Notes under the pieces: model-generated
The model's database searches: none
What the model saw: only the letters and a program-made list of their open reading frames with translations
What the model was told of the DNA's origin: nothing
Translations under genes and position numbers: made by a program
Assembly: GCA_947446025.1 (NCBI GenBank)
Contig: CANFEY010000010.1
Location: 1-64,000 of the forward strand
Source of the DNA: Bryobacterales bacterium
GTDB taxonomy: Bacteria > Acidobacteriota > Terriglobia > Bryobacterales > Bryobacteraceae
Direction of reading: 5' to 3'
Length of the DNA stretch: 64,000 nt
Shown here: one piece after another, positions 57,102 through 64,000 of the stretch
Numbering within the stretch: the first letter of the stretch is position 1
How the letters are laid out: each line of letters begins with the position of its first letter

Positions 57102-57263
57102 TTAGTCCTGACCGCGTCTAAGGACTACCAGAAGTGTCTTTAGGGCGAATACCGCAAGGATGATCCAGGTGACCCAGAGGAACTCGCGGTCCAGCGTCCG
57201 CCAGGCAGCGAAGGCGAGGACGGCGTAGAGCGCCACGGCGGTTAGGAACTGGGGGTCTTTCAT
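57102..57263 (-). CDS. small membrane protein
   Basis: A 53-residue protein starting MKDPQFLTAVALYAVLAFAA, with two closely spaced membrane helices (about 8-22 and 28-48) and a short basic tail ending RRGQD. Codon use resembles neighbouring genes, with G or C in most third positions. It starts 25 bases after the TonB-like gene's stop, so it may be the end of that operon. No family recognised. Confidence 0.5.
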   Translation of the reverse strand: MKDPQFLTAVALYAVLAFAAWRTLDREFLWVTWIILAVFALKTLLVVLRRGQD

Positions 57264-57288
57264 GGGAGCTCGACGGGCTGAAGCCTGT

Positions 57289-58278
57289 CTACCTCGCCCT
57301 CGGGACGTTGTAGGAGAACGCGAGTTGCAGGCGGATCTCAGTGCCTCGGTATTCGTTGGGCAGGCTGGGAAACGGGTTGGAGGCGCTGACGCTGGCTACG
57401 GCGGCCTGATCGAAAGCGACAGTGCCGGAGGTGTTGGCGATCACTAGCTTGGGGACCTGACCCCGGCGGTCGATGGAGAATTGCAGTACTACGATGCCCT
57501 GGCGGCCGGTGCGCGCGATTTGGGGAATCACGGCGAACCACTGTTTGCGCACCATGTTGAGCACCTGCAACATGTAGGGCTTGAAGTCGAAGTTGAGCGG
57601 GTCACTCAGCAGTTGCATGTTGCCGACGGAGGTGGGGTCGCCGTTATCGCCGTCGGAGAACACGCCTCCGCCACCGCCGCCGGGTTGCTTGGTTGCCTTG
57701 GCCATTTCGCCGGGCAGGGCTTTGGGGGCCTTCAGGGTCGGATTCGGGGAGGGGTTGCCGATGGGCGCAGGAGCGACATTCTCCAGCGACAGCTTGGGTT
57801 GCTCAAACGGGCGCGGCACGTTCTGGACGCCGGTCAAGCCGGCTATTTCGGGGGCGTCGATCACCACCTCGACATTTGGGGCGGAGAGCGCGGGGGTGGG
57901 AGAAGGGGGCTGGTTCAACGGTCCGGTGGGGGCGGGGGGACGGAAACTGCGCGGGGCGGGCTTGGCCTCCAGCGCGCTGCGCACGTCCAATTCATGCGTG
58001 ACCTTACCCTGATTGGGATTCTTCTGCGTGAGCTCCTGCAGGCGCGGCGCTACAATCTTGACAGCCTGCCGGGGGTCGAATTGCACGCGCACGGTGTTGC
58101 GGAACTTGTAGTCGGAGTGCGGCATCAGCAGGAATACGAGGAGCGCGCAGATGTGGAACCCGACGGAAAAGATCGCAGCTCGGCTGAGGCGGGCAGCGGT
58201 AACAGGTTCGCGTCCGCCCCCTTGTGTACCAAGGATGCTGGCGAATTCTACTCGTTCGTTATGGGGTGCCCGGGACAT
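57289..58278 (-). CDS. TonB-like energy transducer protein
   Basis: A 329-residue protein with a single N-terminal membrane helix (about 32-52), a Pro-rich periplasmic linker (about 110-200, including a run of glycines) and a C-terminal TonB-type domain: YMLQVLNMVRKQWFAVIPQI (about 235-254), RQGIVVLQFSIDRRGQVPKL (about 260-279) and NEYRGTEIRLQLAFSYN. It would carry energy from the inner membrane to outer-membrane transporters, needing ExbB/ExbD, which are not in the window. It overlaps the upstream oxidoreductase gene by 20 bases. Confidence 0.82.
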   Translation of the reverse strand: MSRAPHNERVEFASILGTQGGGREPVTAARLSRAAIFSVGFHICALLVFLLMPHSDYKFRNTVRVQFDPRQAVKIVAPRLQELTQKNPNQGKVTHELDVRSALEAKPAPRSFRPPAPTGPLNQPPSPTPALSAPNVEVVIDAPEIAGLTGVQNVPRPFEQPKLSLENVAPAPIGNPSPNPTLKAPKALPGEMAKATKQPGGGGGGVFSDGDNGDPTSVGNMQLLSDPLNFDFKPYMLQVLNMVRKQWFAVIPQIARTGRQGIVVLQFSIDRRGQVPKLVIANTSGTVAFDQAAVASVSASNPFPSLPNEYRGTEIRLQLAFSYNVPRAR

Positions 58279-59215
58279 GGAGGGCGACTAGTTTCGAATG
58301 CTCTTCAATCTTATCAAGAATGGCCAGCGCTACCTTCAAGGCGTCCAAGGCGGCCTTTCCGGTTACGCGCGGCTGCTGGCGGGTGCGGATGCATTCAAAG
58401 AAGTTCTCCAGTTCCAGACGGAGCGGCTCGGATTTCATCGCGGCCAGGGGCGCGAAGCTGACGCTGCGGTTGGCGTCGACGGAGAACCGTGCCCCATCCT
58501 GGCGGCTGTAGTCGAGCGAGATGTACTCGCGGGGCTGGAATAGGCGCAGCTTGCGGATGCGTTCGGTGGAGATGCGGCTAGCGGTCATGTTGGCAACGCA
58601 GCCTCCGGGGAACTGCAGACGCACGTTGGCAATGTCGACTTTTTCGGACATCACGTGGATGCCGGCGGCGCGGATTTCATCGGGCATCACGCCGACCAGA
58701 GAGAGCACGACGTCCAAATCGTGAATCATGAGGTCCAGCACCACGTCCACATCGAGGCTGCGGGGGCTGAACTCGCTCATACGGTGGATTTCGAAGAACA
58801 ACGGCGTCGAGACCACTTTGGCCAGCGCGGTGACGGCGGGGTTGAAGCGTTCGAGGTGTCCGACTTGAAGGATGCGGCCGGTGCGGGCGGCCGTGTCAAT
58901 CAGGGCCTGACCGGCGGCCTCGTCGTGCGCGATGGGTTTTTCGACGAGAACGTCGCAGCCGAGTTCCATCAGCCGACAGCCGAACTCGGCGTGGGTAATG
59001 GTGGGCGTGGCAATCACGGCGGCGTCGGAGGCTGCGGCAACTTCTTCCAGCGTGCCGAACACCGGGCAACCGCGCTCATCGGCGGCGGCCTGCGCGCGGG
59101 TTGGGTCGGAGTCCAGAATGCCGGAAAGTTGGACGTCCGCCGCTTCGTGGATGATGCGGATGTGGTTCTTACCGAAGGCTCCGGCGCCTAGGACTGCGAT
59201 GCGGGGTTGCGACAT
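58259..59215 (-). CDS. Gfo/Idh/MocA family oxidoreductase
   Basis: A 318-residue NAD(P)-dependent dehydrogenase. The Rossmann motif is IAVLGAGAFGKNHIRII near the N-terminus and the characteristic lysine is in DVLVEKPIAHDEAAG (about residues 88-102), followed by GRILQVGHLERFNPAV. The C-terminal sheet domain contains LDVDVVLDLMIHDLDVVLSL, with conserved His and Asp. Members oxidise sugars or nucleotide sugars; similar proteins act on UDP-GlcNAc in lipid A synthesis, but no such neighbour is seen. ATG 59215 is preferred to an earlier TTG. Confidence 0.85.
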   Translation of the reverse strand: MSQPRIAVLGAGAFGKNHIRIIHEAADVQLSGILDSDPTRAQAAADERGCPVFGTLEEVAAASDAAVIATPTITHAEFGCRLMELGCDVLVEKPIAHDEAAGQALIDTAARTGRILQVGHLERFNPAVTALAKVVSTPLFFEIHRMSEFSPRSLDVDVVLDLMIHDLDVVLSLVGVMPDEIRAAGIHVMSEKVDIANVRLQFPGGCVANMTASRISTERIRKLRLFQPREYISLDYSRQDGARFSVDANRSVSFAPLAAMKSEPLRLELENFFECIRTRQQPRVTGKAALDALKVALAILDKIEEHSKLVALHVPGTP

Positions 59216-59240
59216 GCTCAACTTATGAGGCTAACATCCC

Positions 59241-59312
59241 TGTAGCTGAGCTTGGAAGCTCGCCTGTAGCTGCGCTTAGAAGCTAGCCTGCAGCTGAGCT
59301 TGGAAGCTAGGC
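59241..59312. repeat. three tandem copies of a 24-bp repeat at the 3' end of the kinase gene
   Basis: Three imperfect copies (59241-59264, 59265-59288, 59289-59312). The first contains TGTAGCTGAGCTTGGAAGCT; the others differ by one to four bases. The unit has internal symmetry (AGCTgagcttggAAGCT), so it may fold as a hairpin. It covers the kinase stop codon (59307-59309) and the short gap before the Gfo/Idh/MocA gene. Confidence 0.85.
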
Positions 59313-60458
59313 GGCGGTTCCCGCGCCGACATAGCGCGTGACGGTGGACCATAGCTCGTGCGCATCCACTGGTTTTGACAGGAACGCTTGCATGCCGTGG
59401 CTCAGGCACTCCTCGCGGGTTTGGTCCGAATAGTTGGCGGTGAGGGCCAAGATGGGCACGTTGGCATAGCCGGGGAGCTTGCGGATTTCGGCGGACGCCT
59501 GGAGCCCGTTCATATCCGGCATCTGCAAATCCATGAGGATGAGTTCCACGGGGTTGGATCGGGCGGCTTCGATGGCCTCCCTGCCGGAGGTGGCGCAGAC
59601 CACGCGGAAGTTGCGGCGGCGCAGCACGTGCTGCAACACGCGCAGGCCGATGGGATTGTCCTCGACAGCCAGAATCAGCGGGCCGTCGTCGGGATTGGTG
59701 GCCGCTGCCGCCGGCGCCGACTGCTCGGTCGCGCCGCGGAACGGGAGCTCGACGGTAAAGGTGGATCCTCGCCCTACTTCGCTCTGCACGGAAATCGCGC
59801 CGCCCATGACGCTCACCAGACGGTGGGTCAGTGCCAGCCCCAGTCCGAGGCCAGGATAGGCTCGCGAAAGGCCGCCGTCGCCCTGCCGGAACGAATCGAA
59901 AATCCCGTCGAGCTTTTCCGCCGGGATGCCGACCCCGGTATCGGTGACTGCGGCGATCAGCTTCCCGCTATCGAGAGATACGCGCAATTCGACGGACCCA
60001 GTGTGGGTGAACTTCACCGCATTGCTGATCAAGTGGCTCAACAGTTCGCGCACGCGCGGACCGTCGCCGATCATGGTTTCCGGCATTCCCGAATCCATGG
60101 CCAGGGAGTACTTCAGGCGCTTCATGACCGCCTTGGGCTGATGCTGAGCCAGCGCCGCTTCAAGGGTTTCGCGGAGGCTGAACTCACTTTCGTCGAGCGT
60201 GATCTGGCCGGCTTCGAGCGCTGCGTATTCGAGGCTGGTATTCAGCAGTTCGGTGAGCGATTCGGTACACAGCCGCGCCGCGCTCAGGTAGTCTTTTTGG
60301 TCTTCGTCCAGGGTGGTTTCGGCCAGCAGATCCAGCATGCCGACGATGCCGCTGAGCGGCGTGCGGACCTCGTGATTCAGGCTGGCAAGGAACGCGCCCT
60401 TGGCTTTGTCGAAATTTTCGCCATGCTCAGGAGCGGTCGGGGCGGTGTGGACAACCAT
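59307..60458 (-). CDS. cytoplasmic hybrid histidine kinase with receiver domain
   Basis: A 383-residue hybrid kinase lacking any sensor domain or membrane helix. HisKA with ASLNHEVRTPLSGIVGMLDL has the phosphorylated His at residue 29, the HATPase domain has [18 protein letters not shown] and GLGLGLALTHRLV, and a receiver domain (about 257-378) has LILMDLQMPDMNGLQA as its phosphoacceptor region. It presumably gets its signal from a partner protein. It has the same architecture core as the kinase at 6579-8882. The stop codon lies inside a 24-bp repeat array. Confidence 0.9.
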   Translation of the reverse strand: MVVHTAPTAPEHGENFDKAKGAFLASLNHEVRTPLSGIVGMLDLLAETTLDEDQKDYLSAARLCTESLTELLNTSLEYAALEAGQITLDESEFSLRETLEAALAQHQPKAVMKRLKYSLAMDSGMPETMIGDGPRVRELLSHLISNAVKFTHTGSVELRVSLDSGKLIAAVTDTGVGIPAEKLDGIFDSFRQGDGGLSRAYPGLGLGLALTHRLVSVMGGAISVQSEVGRGSTFTVELPFRGATEQSAPAAAATNPDDGPLILAVEDNPIGLRVLQHVLRRRNFRVVCATSGREAIEAARSNPVELILMDLQMPDMNGLQASAEIRKLPGYANVPILALTANYSDQTREECLSHGMQAFLSKPVDAHELWSTVTRYVGAGTAA

Positions 60459-60508
60459 AGCCTAGGTATCGGCGGTCCAAGGGCGCGAATATAGGGTGTT
60501 CGCCTCAG

Positions 60509-61303
60509 CTATTTCTTAGCGGGAGCCGCGGGTTTGGCGGCTTCTGCAGGCTTGGCGGGCGCGACGGGAACTTCCTGGACGTCGCCGATGATGCGGGATT
60601 CGGCGGCGAAGCGTTTGTAGTCCTCGTATTTTACGGTTTGCCGGATGCGGGCGCTGGTGTTTTCAAAGTAAAGAGTATCGTCCGCAATCGTGTAGACGGG
60701 AAACCAGAATTGGCCGTCGATTTTCTGCCGGGTCGTCTCGAACTTCGGGAACGCCTGGTTTCGCGTCTGAATGCCCACGCCGCGGCCGTAGGTACGGACA
60801 ACCTGGATGTCCCGGTCGTCCACCCAGAGGATGCCGGAGAAATAGCGCTCTCCCTTAATCATTTTCTTGGGCTTCACTGCAAAGGCGTAGCAGTCCAACT
60901 CGTCGAGCCGTTCCTTTCCCAGGTAGCGCACATCGTAGTTGGCAATCGTCGCTGTGGTCAGAACGAATGGCTGAACATCTTTCAGATCCTTGAGGTCTTC
61001 CGGACCGAGCTGAAAATTCTTGAGGGTCTCGACCGGGGCGCGGACCACTTTTTCGGTTCGCTTAAGATCACGGTCGAAGATAATGTCCGAGACCAACTCC
61101 CACCGCCCGACGGTATTGCCGGCTCTGTCCAGGTCCAGGATGCGCGCGGTCTGGCGATAGGTGTAGGCTTCGCGGGCCTTGGCGAAGTCGGCTTCGTTGG
61201 CCGCGAAGGTCTTGATGATCTCCTCGACGCGGGCGGGGGACAGGTCGGAGTCGGCCGCCAGCAGGCTTGCGGCACATAGGATGATGGTTCCGAACACGCG
61301 CAT
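60509..61303 (-). CDS. secreted outer-membrane lipoprotein-sorting-like protein
   Basis: A 264-residue exported protein (signal peptide about 1-18) with a C-terminal Ala/Pro/Lys tail (about 240-264). The middle shows AFAVKPKKMIKGERYFSGIL and WVDDRDIQVVRTYGRGVGI, a pattern seen in LolA/LolB-like and outer-membrane lipoprotein-sorting proteins, suggesting a hydrophobic-binding half-barrel. Role unproven. The ATG at 61303 is preceded by a GAGGAG site. A copy of the dispersed repeat lies 18 bases upstream. Confidence 0.7.
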   Translation of the reverse strand: MRVFGTIILCAASLLAADSDLSPARVEEIIKTFAANEADFAKAREAYTYRQTARILDLDRAGNTVGRWELVSDIIFDRDLKRTEKVVRAPVETLKNFQLGPEDLKDLKDVQPFVLTTATIANYDVRYLGKERLDELDCYAFAVKPKKMIKGERYFSGILWVDDRDIQVVRTYGRGVGIQTRNQAFPKFETTRQKIDGQFWFPVYTIADDTLYFENTSARIRQTVKYEDYKRFAAESRIIGDVQEVPVAPAKPAEAAKPAAPAKK

Positions 61304-61320
61304 TGGTGAACTCCTCGTTT

Positions 61321-61360
61321 CTTCCGTCTGACCACTCCCTTGCGGTCGCGGTTCAGTGCT
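61321..61360 (-). repeat. dispersed ~40-bp intergenic repeat, single copy
   Basis: A minus-strand copy of the repeat: the plus strand reads CTTCCGTCTGACCACTCCCT then TGCGGTCGCGGTTCAGTGCT, the reverse complement of the copies at 41585-41624 and 46534-46573. It lies between the lipoprotein-sorting-like gene start and the acyl-CoA dehydrogenase gene end. Confidence 0.75.
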
Positions 61361-61395
61361 TCCGCCGGTCAGACACACCCTAAGGATGCACCAGC

Positions 61396-62550
61396 CTACC
61401 CGCGGGTTCCCAGCAACGCTTTGGCGATGGTCAACCGCTGCATATTACTGGTGCCTTCGTAAATCCGACCGATCTTGGCGTCCCGGTACAGCTTCTCCAC
61501 CGGATAATCCTTCGTGAACCCCACGCCGCCCAGCACTTCCACGGCCCGCGAGGCCACCCGCTCAGCGATCTGGCTGGCGAAATACTTGGCCATGGCCGCT
61601 TCGGTCACGTACGGCTTGCCGGAATCCTTCAAGCGGGCCGCGTTGTAGACCAGGAGCCGCGCGGCTTCAACATCTACCGCCATCTCCGCTAGTTCAAATT
61701 GTACCCCTTGGAACTCCGCGATGGGCTTGCCAAACTGCTTGCGCTGCTTCGCGTAGGCCAGCGCATGCTCCAGCGCCCCGGCCGCAAGCCCCACCATCTG
61801 CGCGCCGATGCCGATGCGGCCCTGGTTGAGCGTTTCGATGGCCACTTTGTAGCCCTGCCCTACCGCTCCAAGAATGTTCTCTTTCGGCACGCGGCAGTTG
61901 TCCAGCACCAGTTCGCAGGTGGACGACGCCCGGATGCCGAGCTTGTCCTCCTTCTTCCCCACGGTCAGCCCTGGGAAATCGCGCTCGACCAAGAACGCGG
62001 TGATGCCCTTGTAACCCGCTTCTGGATTGACGGTGGCGAAGACGAGGAAGAACGTGGACTCCGCCGCATTGGTGATCCACAGCTTGCGACCGGTGAGAAC
62101 GTAGCCGCCGCCGTCTTCGGTTGCGCGGGTGGTGAGCGCGAAGGCATCCGAGCCCGAGCCTGCTTCGGACAGCGCGTAGCTCGCCAACGCGTTCGACGCC
62201 GCGCGCGGCAGCCAGCGGCGGCGCTGCTCCTCGTTGCCCCAGGCGCACACGGCGTTGTTGAAGAGCGTGTTGTGAACGTCGACGATGACGGACGCCGAGG
62301 GGTCCACCTTGGCTAACTCTTCAATCGCGATCACGGCTTGGAAGAAGCTGCCGCCCTGGCCGCCGAATTCTTCGGGCACATCGATGGCCATCAGGCCCAG
62401 ATTGAAGAGTTCTTGTAAGAGATCCTTACGGAAGACGCCGGCATCATCCATGGCCCGGACGTGCGGTGCCAGCCGTTCCTTGGCGAAGCGGCGCACCGAG
62501 GCTTGGAATTGCGACTCCTCTTCGGTGAGTACGGTCAGGGCTTCCGGCAT
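61396..62550 (-). CDS. acyl-CoA dehydrogenase, short/branched-chain type
   Basis: A 384-residue flavoprotein that oxidises acyl-CoA at the alpha-beta bond. Landmarks are YALSEAGSGSDAFALTTRAT (about residues 130-149, FAD-binding signature 1), KLWITNAAESTFFLVFATVN, the GRIGIGAQMVGLAAGALEHA segment and the catalytic glutamate in IGRIYEGTSNMQRLTIAKAL (about 360-379, signature 2). Electrons go to ETF. Glutamate position resembles butyryl- or short-branched-chain enzymes. It starts 15 bases from the divergent amidase GTG, and could act in branched-chain amino acid breakdown. Confidence 0.93.
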   Translation of the reverse strand: MPEALTVLTEEESQFQASVRRFAKERLAPHVRAMDDAGVFRKDLLQELFNLGLMAIDVPEEFGGQGGSFFQAVIAIEELAKVDPSASVIVDVHNTLFNNAVCAWGNEEQRRRWLPRAASNALASYALSEAGSGSDAFALTTRATEDGGGYVLTGRKLWITNAAESTFFLVFATVNPEAGYKGITAFLVERDFPGLTVGKKEDKLGIRASSTCELVLDNCRVPKENILGAVGQGYKVAIETLNQGRIGIGAQMVGLAAGALEHALAYAKQRKQFGKPIAEFQGVQFELAEMAVDVEAARLLVYNAARLKDSGKPYVTEAAMAKYFASQIAERVASRAVEVLGGVGFTKDYPVEKLYRDAKIGRIYEGTSNMQRLTIAKALLGTRG

Positions 62551-62565
62551 GTTACTGATTATAGG

Positions 62566-63888
62566 GTGACCATTTTCGAAATGGGCCGCAAGCTGCGCGG
62601 CCGGGAAGTCTCGGTGCGGGAATTGACGGCGGAGGCGCTGGGGCGGGCGCACCGGTCGGAGTTGAACGCTTTCATCACCATCCTCGATGGGTATGCGCTG
62701 GAACGGGCGGACCGGTTGGACGCCATGCTGGCGCGCGGCGAAGATCTGGGGGCGCTGCACGGCATCCCCATCGCCCACAAGGATTGCATCCTGACTAAGG
62801 GCATCTGCACTACCGGTGGGTCGAAGATTTTCTCGGACTACGTGCCGGAGCGCGACGCGGAGGTGGTCCAGCGCTTGCACGCGGCCGGAGCGGTCACCAT
62901 CGGCAAGACCGGGCTGCACGAGTTTACGGCGGGGATCAGCAACCTCAACCCGCACTTCGGTCCTGTGCTCAATCCTTACGACCCCACGCGGGTTTCGGGA
63001 GGATCTAGCGGAGGCTCGGGTGCGGCGGTGGCGGCCGGCATTGTGGCCGCGGCAACGGGCACGGACACGGGGGGGTCTATACGCATCCCGGCGTCTTTCT
63101 GCGGCTGCGTGGGGCTGAAACCTACCTATGAACGGGTAAGCCGCGAAGGCACGATGGCACTGGGTCCGAGCCAGGATCACGTGGGTCCGCTGACCCGCTG
63201 CGTCGCTGATGCGGCCACTCTATTCAGCGTCATGGCCGGGGTACTCGAGGCGGAGGTGCCCGCGCTGGAACACATCCGCATCGGCATCCCGGAGAACTAT
63301 TTCTGGGACAACCTCGCGCCCGAGGTCCGTTTCCACGCGCGTGGAGCAGTGCAGGTGATCGCGGCGCTGGGGGCGAAGGTGCGGGAGGTGCGGGTCCCGG
63401 ACGTGACTCCGTTGATGGAGGTGGCTCGCGTGACGCTCTTGTGTGAGCTGGCCTCCACCATCGGCGAGCACAGCCCGCATGAGAAGGACTACGGAGCCGA
63501 CGTGTGGGCGCTGATTGAGCAGGGCCGCCGGTTCTCGGCAACAGACTACCTGGACGCGCAGACGGCCCGCGCGGCAATGGCGCAGGAGTTCGCGCGTCTG
63601 TGGGCGGACCTCGATTGCCTGATGATGCCTACCACGCCGTTCCCCGCGTTCCGCATGGACGCGCCAGCCGACATGCGCCCGGAGACCACGCGCCTGACGC
63701 GGCCATTCAACTTGCTCGGCTGGCCGGCGCTGTCGCTGCCGTGCGGCTTTTCGGCGGAGGGCTTGCCGATTGGGGTGCAACTGGTGGCGGATGACGGTGC
63801 CGAGGCCGTGCTGTTCCGCGCGGGGGCGGCGATTGAGCAGGCCCTGAAGCTGCCCTTGCTTACAGGAATCCCAGCGCAGGGCCGCTGA
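62566..63888 (+). CDS. amidase signature family enzyme (GatA-like)
   Basis: A 440-residue amidase. The Ser-cisSer-Lys triad is complete: Lys in [14 protein letters not shown] (about residue 71), the cis-serine in [18 protein letters not shown] (about 141-158), and the nucleophile in [19 protein letters not shown] (about 165-183). Family enzymes hydrolyse amides or, in GatCAB, transamidate Glu-tRNA; without gatB or gatC nearby a stand-alone amidase is more likely. The GTG at 62566 fits the family N-terminus ([19 protein letters not shown]) better than the ATG at 62581. It overlaps the convergent DUF1501 gene by 29 bases. Confidence 0.88.
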   Translation: MTIFEMGRKLRGREVSVRELTAEALGRAHRSELNAFITILDGYALERADRLDAMLARGEDLGALHGIPIAHKDCILTKGICTTGGSKIFSDYVPERDAEVVQRLHAAGAVTIGKTGLHEFTAGISNLNPHFGPVLNPYDPTRVSGGSSGGSGAAVAAGIVAAATGTDTGGSIRIPASFCGCVGLKPTYERVSREGTMALGPSQDHVGPLTRCVADAATLFSVMAGVLEAEVPALEHIRIGIPENYFWDNLAPEVRFHARGAVQVIAALGAKVREVRVPDVTPLMEVARVTLLCELASTIGEHSPHEKDYGADVWALIEQGRRFSATDYLDAQTARAAMAQEFARLWADLDCLMMPTTPFPAFRMDAPADMRPETTRLTRPFNLLGWPALSLPCGFSAEGLPIGVQLVADDGAEAVLFRAGAAIEQALKLPLLTGIPAQGR

Positions 63889-64000
63889 AGTTTCTCAGGT
63901 TCGGGAAAACCGTGTCGAGCCCGGCGGGTTCCACACCGAACCAACTCGCGAGCGTGGCACCGTATTGATCGAGCGAGGTGGTCGGGATGAGCACGCCGCG
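63860..64000 (-). CDS. DUF1501 family protein, C-terminal end only
   Basis: The last 46 residues of a larger minus-strand gene that continues beyond the window. The reading GVLIPTTSLDQYGATLASWF, then GVEPAGLDTVFPNL, ending in ALGFL, matches the end of DUF1501 proteins: secreted, twin-arginine-exported proteins common in planctomycetes and acidobacteria, of unknown function and sulfatase-like fold. It overlaps the end of the amidase gene by 29 bases. Confidence 0.8.
   Translation of the reverse strand, partial: RGVLIPTTSLDQYGATLASWFGVEPAGLDTVFPNLRNFSGPALGFL

Overview
The window is high-GC bacterial chromosome, most likely from an acidobacterium of the Solibacter/Bryobacter type (Bryobacterales). 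The reasons are one intact and one decayed protein ending in the TIGR03437 C-terminal domain, a decayed TIGR03435 (DUF3738) gene, a DUF6152 gene flanked by its usual secreted neighbours, a DUF1501 gene end, and frequent GTG/TTG starts. This assignment is inference from family content; no rRNA is present.

Layout. 0.3-1.1 kb: TerB-like protein, zinc ribbon and a small protein in one operon. 1.4-9.5 kb: DUF192, secreted cyclase and PQQ dehydrogenase, then a chemoreceptor, a large hybrid histidine kinase and a thioredoxin-fold membrane protein. 9.5-12.1 kb: TIGR03437 pseudogene and a DUF6152 locus. 12.1-16.8 kb: YbjQ, MsrA, a zinc-knuckle SDR, guaB and a methyltransferase. 16.8-22.2 kb: TIGR03435 pseudogene, xseA and a transglutaminase/alpha-E/ATP-grasp cluster in which two of three genes are broken. 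22.3-30.4 kb: glnA, ferredoxin-NADP-reductase-like and CbiX genes, a SYLF protein, a methyltransferase and a secreted hydrolase operon. 30.5-34 kb: HNH protein, methylmalonyl-CoA-mutase-type subunit, a gene remnant and a higBA toxin-antitoxin pair.

34-48 kb is dense housekeeping DNA: quinoprotein sugar dehydrogenase, trmFO-xerC, a PfkB-type kinase, a DMT transporter, a 2-hydroxyacid dehydrogenase, threonine dehydratase, aat, then the conserved rpmH-rnpA-yidD-yidC-khpB-mnmE series often found near oriC (no dnaA or origin is visible here). 48-57 kb is a scrap-filled accessory stretch beginning near tRNA-Phe: integrase, an unknown gene, an IS21 transposase fragment and a truncated, frameshifted 2-hydroxyacyl-CoA dehydratase activase. 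57-64 kb returns to ordinary genes: TonB-like protein, Gfo/Idh/MocA oxidoreductase, hybrid kinase, lipoprotein-sorting-like protein, acyl-CoA dehydrogenase, amidase and the 3' end of a DUF1501 gene.

Themes: extensive stop/start overlap, very tight head-to-head gene pairs, at least eight disrupted genes, and a dispersed ~40-bp intergenic repeat including one inverted pair. I found no CRISPR array, no rRNA and no complete defence or secondary-metabolite system. The strongest leads for novelty are the intergenic repeat family, the disrupted ATP-grasp/alpha-E/transglutaminase cluster, the zinc-knuckle SDR lacking its catalytic tyrosine, and the TerB-zinc ribbon operon.
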